This document shows, piece after piece, positions 63,177-64,000 of a DNA stretch of 64,000 bases. Numbering within the stretch: position 1 is the first letter of the stretch; the number at the start of each line of letters is the position of its first letter. The notes below the pieces were generated by a model, which was not told the origin of the DNA, made no database searches, and worked only from the letters and a program-made list of their open reading frames with translations. Both the position numbers and the translations under genes were made by a program. The stretch lies in assembly GCF_000227465.1 (NCBI RefSeq), contig NC_016047.1:3266857-3330856 (forward strand). The letters are read 5' to 3'. Origin of the DNA: Bacillus spizizenii TU-B-10 (lineage in GTDB: Bacteria > Bacillota > Bacilli > Bacillales > Bacillaceae).

Positions 63177-64000
63177 ATGAATAAAAAAATCGCGATTGTA
63201 ACAGGAGCGTCAAAAGGCTTTGGTCAGCTGGCAGCCGTAAAGCTCGCCAAGTCATTTTTCGTGATTGCCACAACAAGACAGCCTGAGAAAGCTGAACAGC
63301 TTCGGGAATTGGCCGCAGCACACAATGTGGCTGATTCTATTCACATTACCGCTCTCGACGTCACAGATGAGCAATCCATAGCCTCATTCGGAAAAGCCAT
63401 TAGCGCTTACGGTCCTATTGATCTTCTCGTCAACAACGCCGGAACGGCTTACGGAGGATTTGTCGAGGATGTGCCGATGGAACATTTCAGACAACAATTT
63501 GAAACGAATGTCTTCGGAGTGATCCATGTGACAAAAACCGTTCTGCCTTACATAAGAAAGCATAGCGGAGCAAAGATTATAAACGTGAGCAGCATCAGCG
63601 GTCTGACCGGATTCCCTGCGATGTCGCCTTATGCATCTTCCAAGCATGCATTGGAGGGTTTTTCTGAGAGCCTGCGTGTGGAGCTGCTTCCGTTCGGTAT
63701 CCAAACCGCTTTGATCGAGCCAGGCTCATACAAGACATCGATCTGGTCCACATCATTATCAAATTATATGTCGGTGCCTGCTGACGATTCAGCTTATCAT
63801 CAATACTATAAAAAGATCCTTTCCTACGTTGAAAAAAACGCAGATGAAAGCGGAGATCCCCAAGAGGTTGCCGACCTCATTTATCAATTGGCAACAAAAC
63901 AGCACGTAAAGAAATTGCGATACCCGATCGGAAAAGGCATCAAGCTTACCTTGTTATTCCGATCGCTTTTTCCCTGGTCTGCGTGGGAATCTATCCTGAA
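63177..64000 (+). CDS. yusZ: YusZ, short-chain dehydrogenase (3' end beyond window)
   Basis: 274 codons lie within the window and no stop is reached; the family length of about 280 suggests that only a few are missing. The N-terminus KIAIVTGASKGFGQLAAVKLA is the SDR cofactor motif, NNAGTAYGG follows near residue 84, and the catalytic Ser and Tyr-x3-Lys are in NVSSISGLTGFPAMSPYASSKHALEG near residue 140. AAATAGGAGG precedes the ATG. Divergent from yusX. Substrate unknown. Confidence 0.92.
   Translation, partial: MNKKIAIVTGASKGFGQLAAVKLAKSFFVIATTRQPEKAEQLRELAAAHNVADSIHITALDVTDEQSIASFGKAISAYGPIDLLVNNAGTAYGGFVEDVPMEHFRQQFETNVFGVIHVTKTVLPYIRKHSGAKIINVSSISGLTGFPAMSPYASSKHALEGFSESLRVELLPFGIQTALIEPGSYKTSIWSTSLSNYMSVPADDSAYHQYYKKILSYVEKNADESGDPQEVADLIYQLATKQHVKKLRYPIGKGIKLTLLFRSLFPWSAWESIL

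Overview
The window is chromosomal DNA from a member of the Bacillus subtilis group. Gene content and order match the B. subtilis yun-puc-yur-frl-suf-met-yus-fad region from memory. Other signs are strong AGGAGG ribosome binding sites, frequent TTG/GTG starts, an S-box leader, a FadR box, a Fur box, spore genes and many rho-independent terminators. No rRNA, tRNA, intact insertion sequence or CRISPR array was seen.

Layout. (1) 1-2499, minus strand: yunD (cut by the window edge), yunE, yunF, yunG. (2) 2.6-10.4 kb: purine catabolism, with pucH (allantoinase) divergent from the regulator gene pucR, then pucJKLM (two purine permeases, a fused OHCU decarboxylase/urate oxidase, 5-hydroxyisourate hydrolase). 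(3) 10.4-15.7 kb: an AT-rich accessory interval. A tandem duplication of a tiny YjcZ-family gene plus the 3' end of pucE has been split by about 4 kb of foreign cargo. The cargo holds a broken rap gene, a 59-aa membrane protein, a cysteine-free secreted protein of 206 aa, a ResA-like thiol-disulfide oxidoreductase, a CcdA-like membrane protein and a small secreted protein with one cysteine pair. (4) 15.7-23.6 kb, minus strand: pucABCDE (xanthine dehydrogenase and its maturation) and pucFG (allantoate and ureidoglycine steps). Together the puc genes run from hypoxanthine/xanthine through urate and allantoin to glyoxylate/glycine and ammonia.

(5) 23.8-32.5 kb: an internally deleted TrpD-like gene, the secreted nuclease gene bsn, the ABC ATPase gene yurJ, and the fructosamine (Amadori product) system frlR / frlBONMD with long palindromic operators. 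(6) 32.5-36 kb: yurQ, yurR, the spore genes sspG-yurS, and a leaderless ArsR-type regulator upstream of yurT. (7) 36-41.3 kb: sufCDSUB iron-sulfur assembly operon. (8) 41.8-47.4 kb: yurZ, metNPQ methionine transporter behind an S-box riboswitch, yusD, yusE, yusF, yusG, gcvH, yusI. (9) 47.5-54.1 kb: fadNAE beta-oxidation operon with a FadR box, yuzL, fadM. (10) 54.2-64 kb: two CotF-like spore-coat genes, yusOP (MarR regulator and efflux pump), yusQ, an SDR gene, yusT (LysR), yusU, yusV (Fur-boxed siderophore ABC ATPase), yusW, yusX (M3 peptidase) and yusZ (SDR, cut by the window edge).

Most of the window is ordinary B. subtilis core genome. The part most worth a second look is the 10.5-15.5 kb island. 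It pairs a dedicated extracytoplasmic redox pair (ResA-like plus CcdA-like) with two small secreted proteins and a small membrane protein, and looks like an exported-effector module, possibly antimicrobial with an immunity protein. All names rest on sequence recognition and memory of the families; no database search was made.
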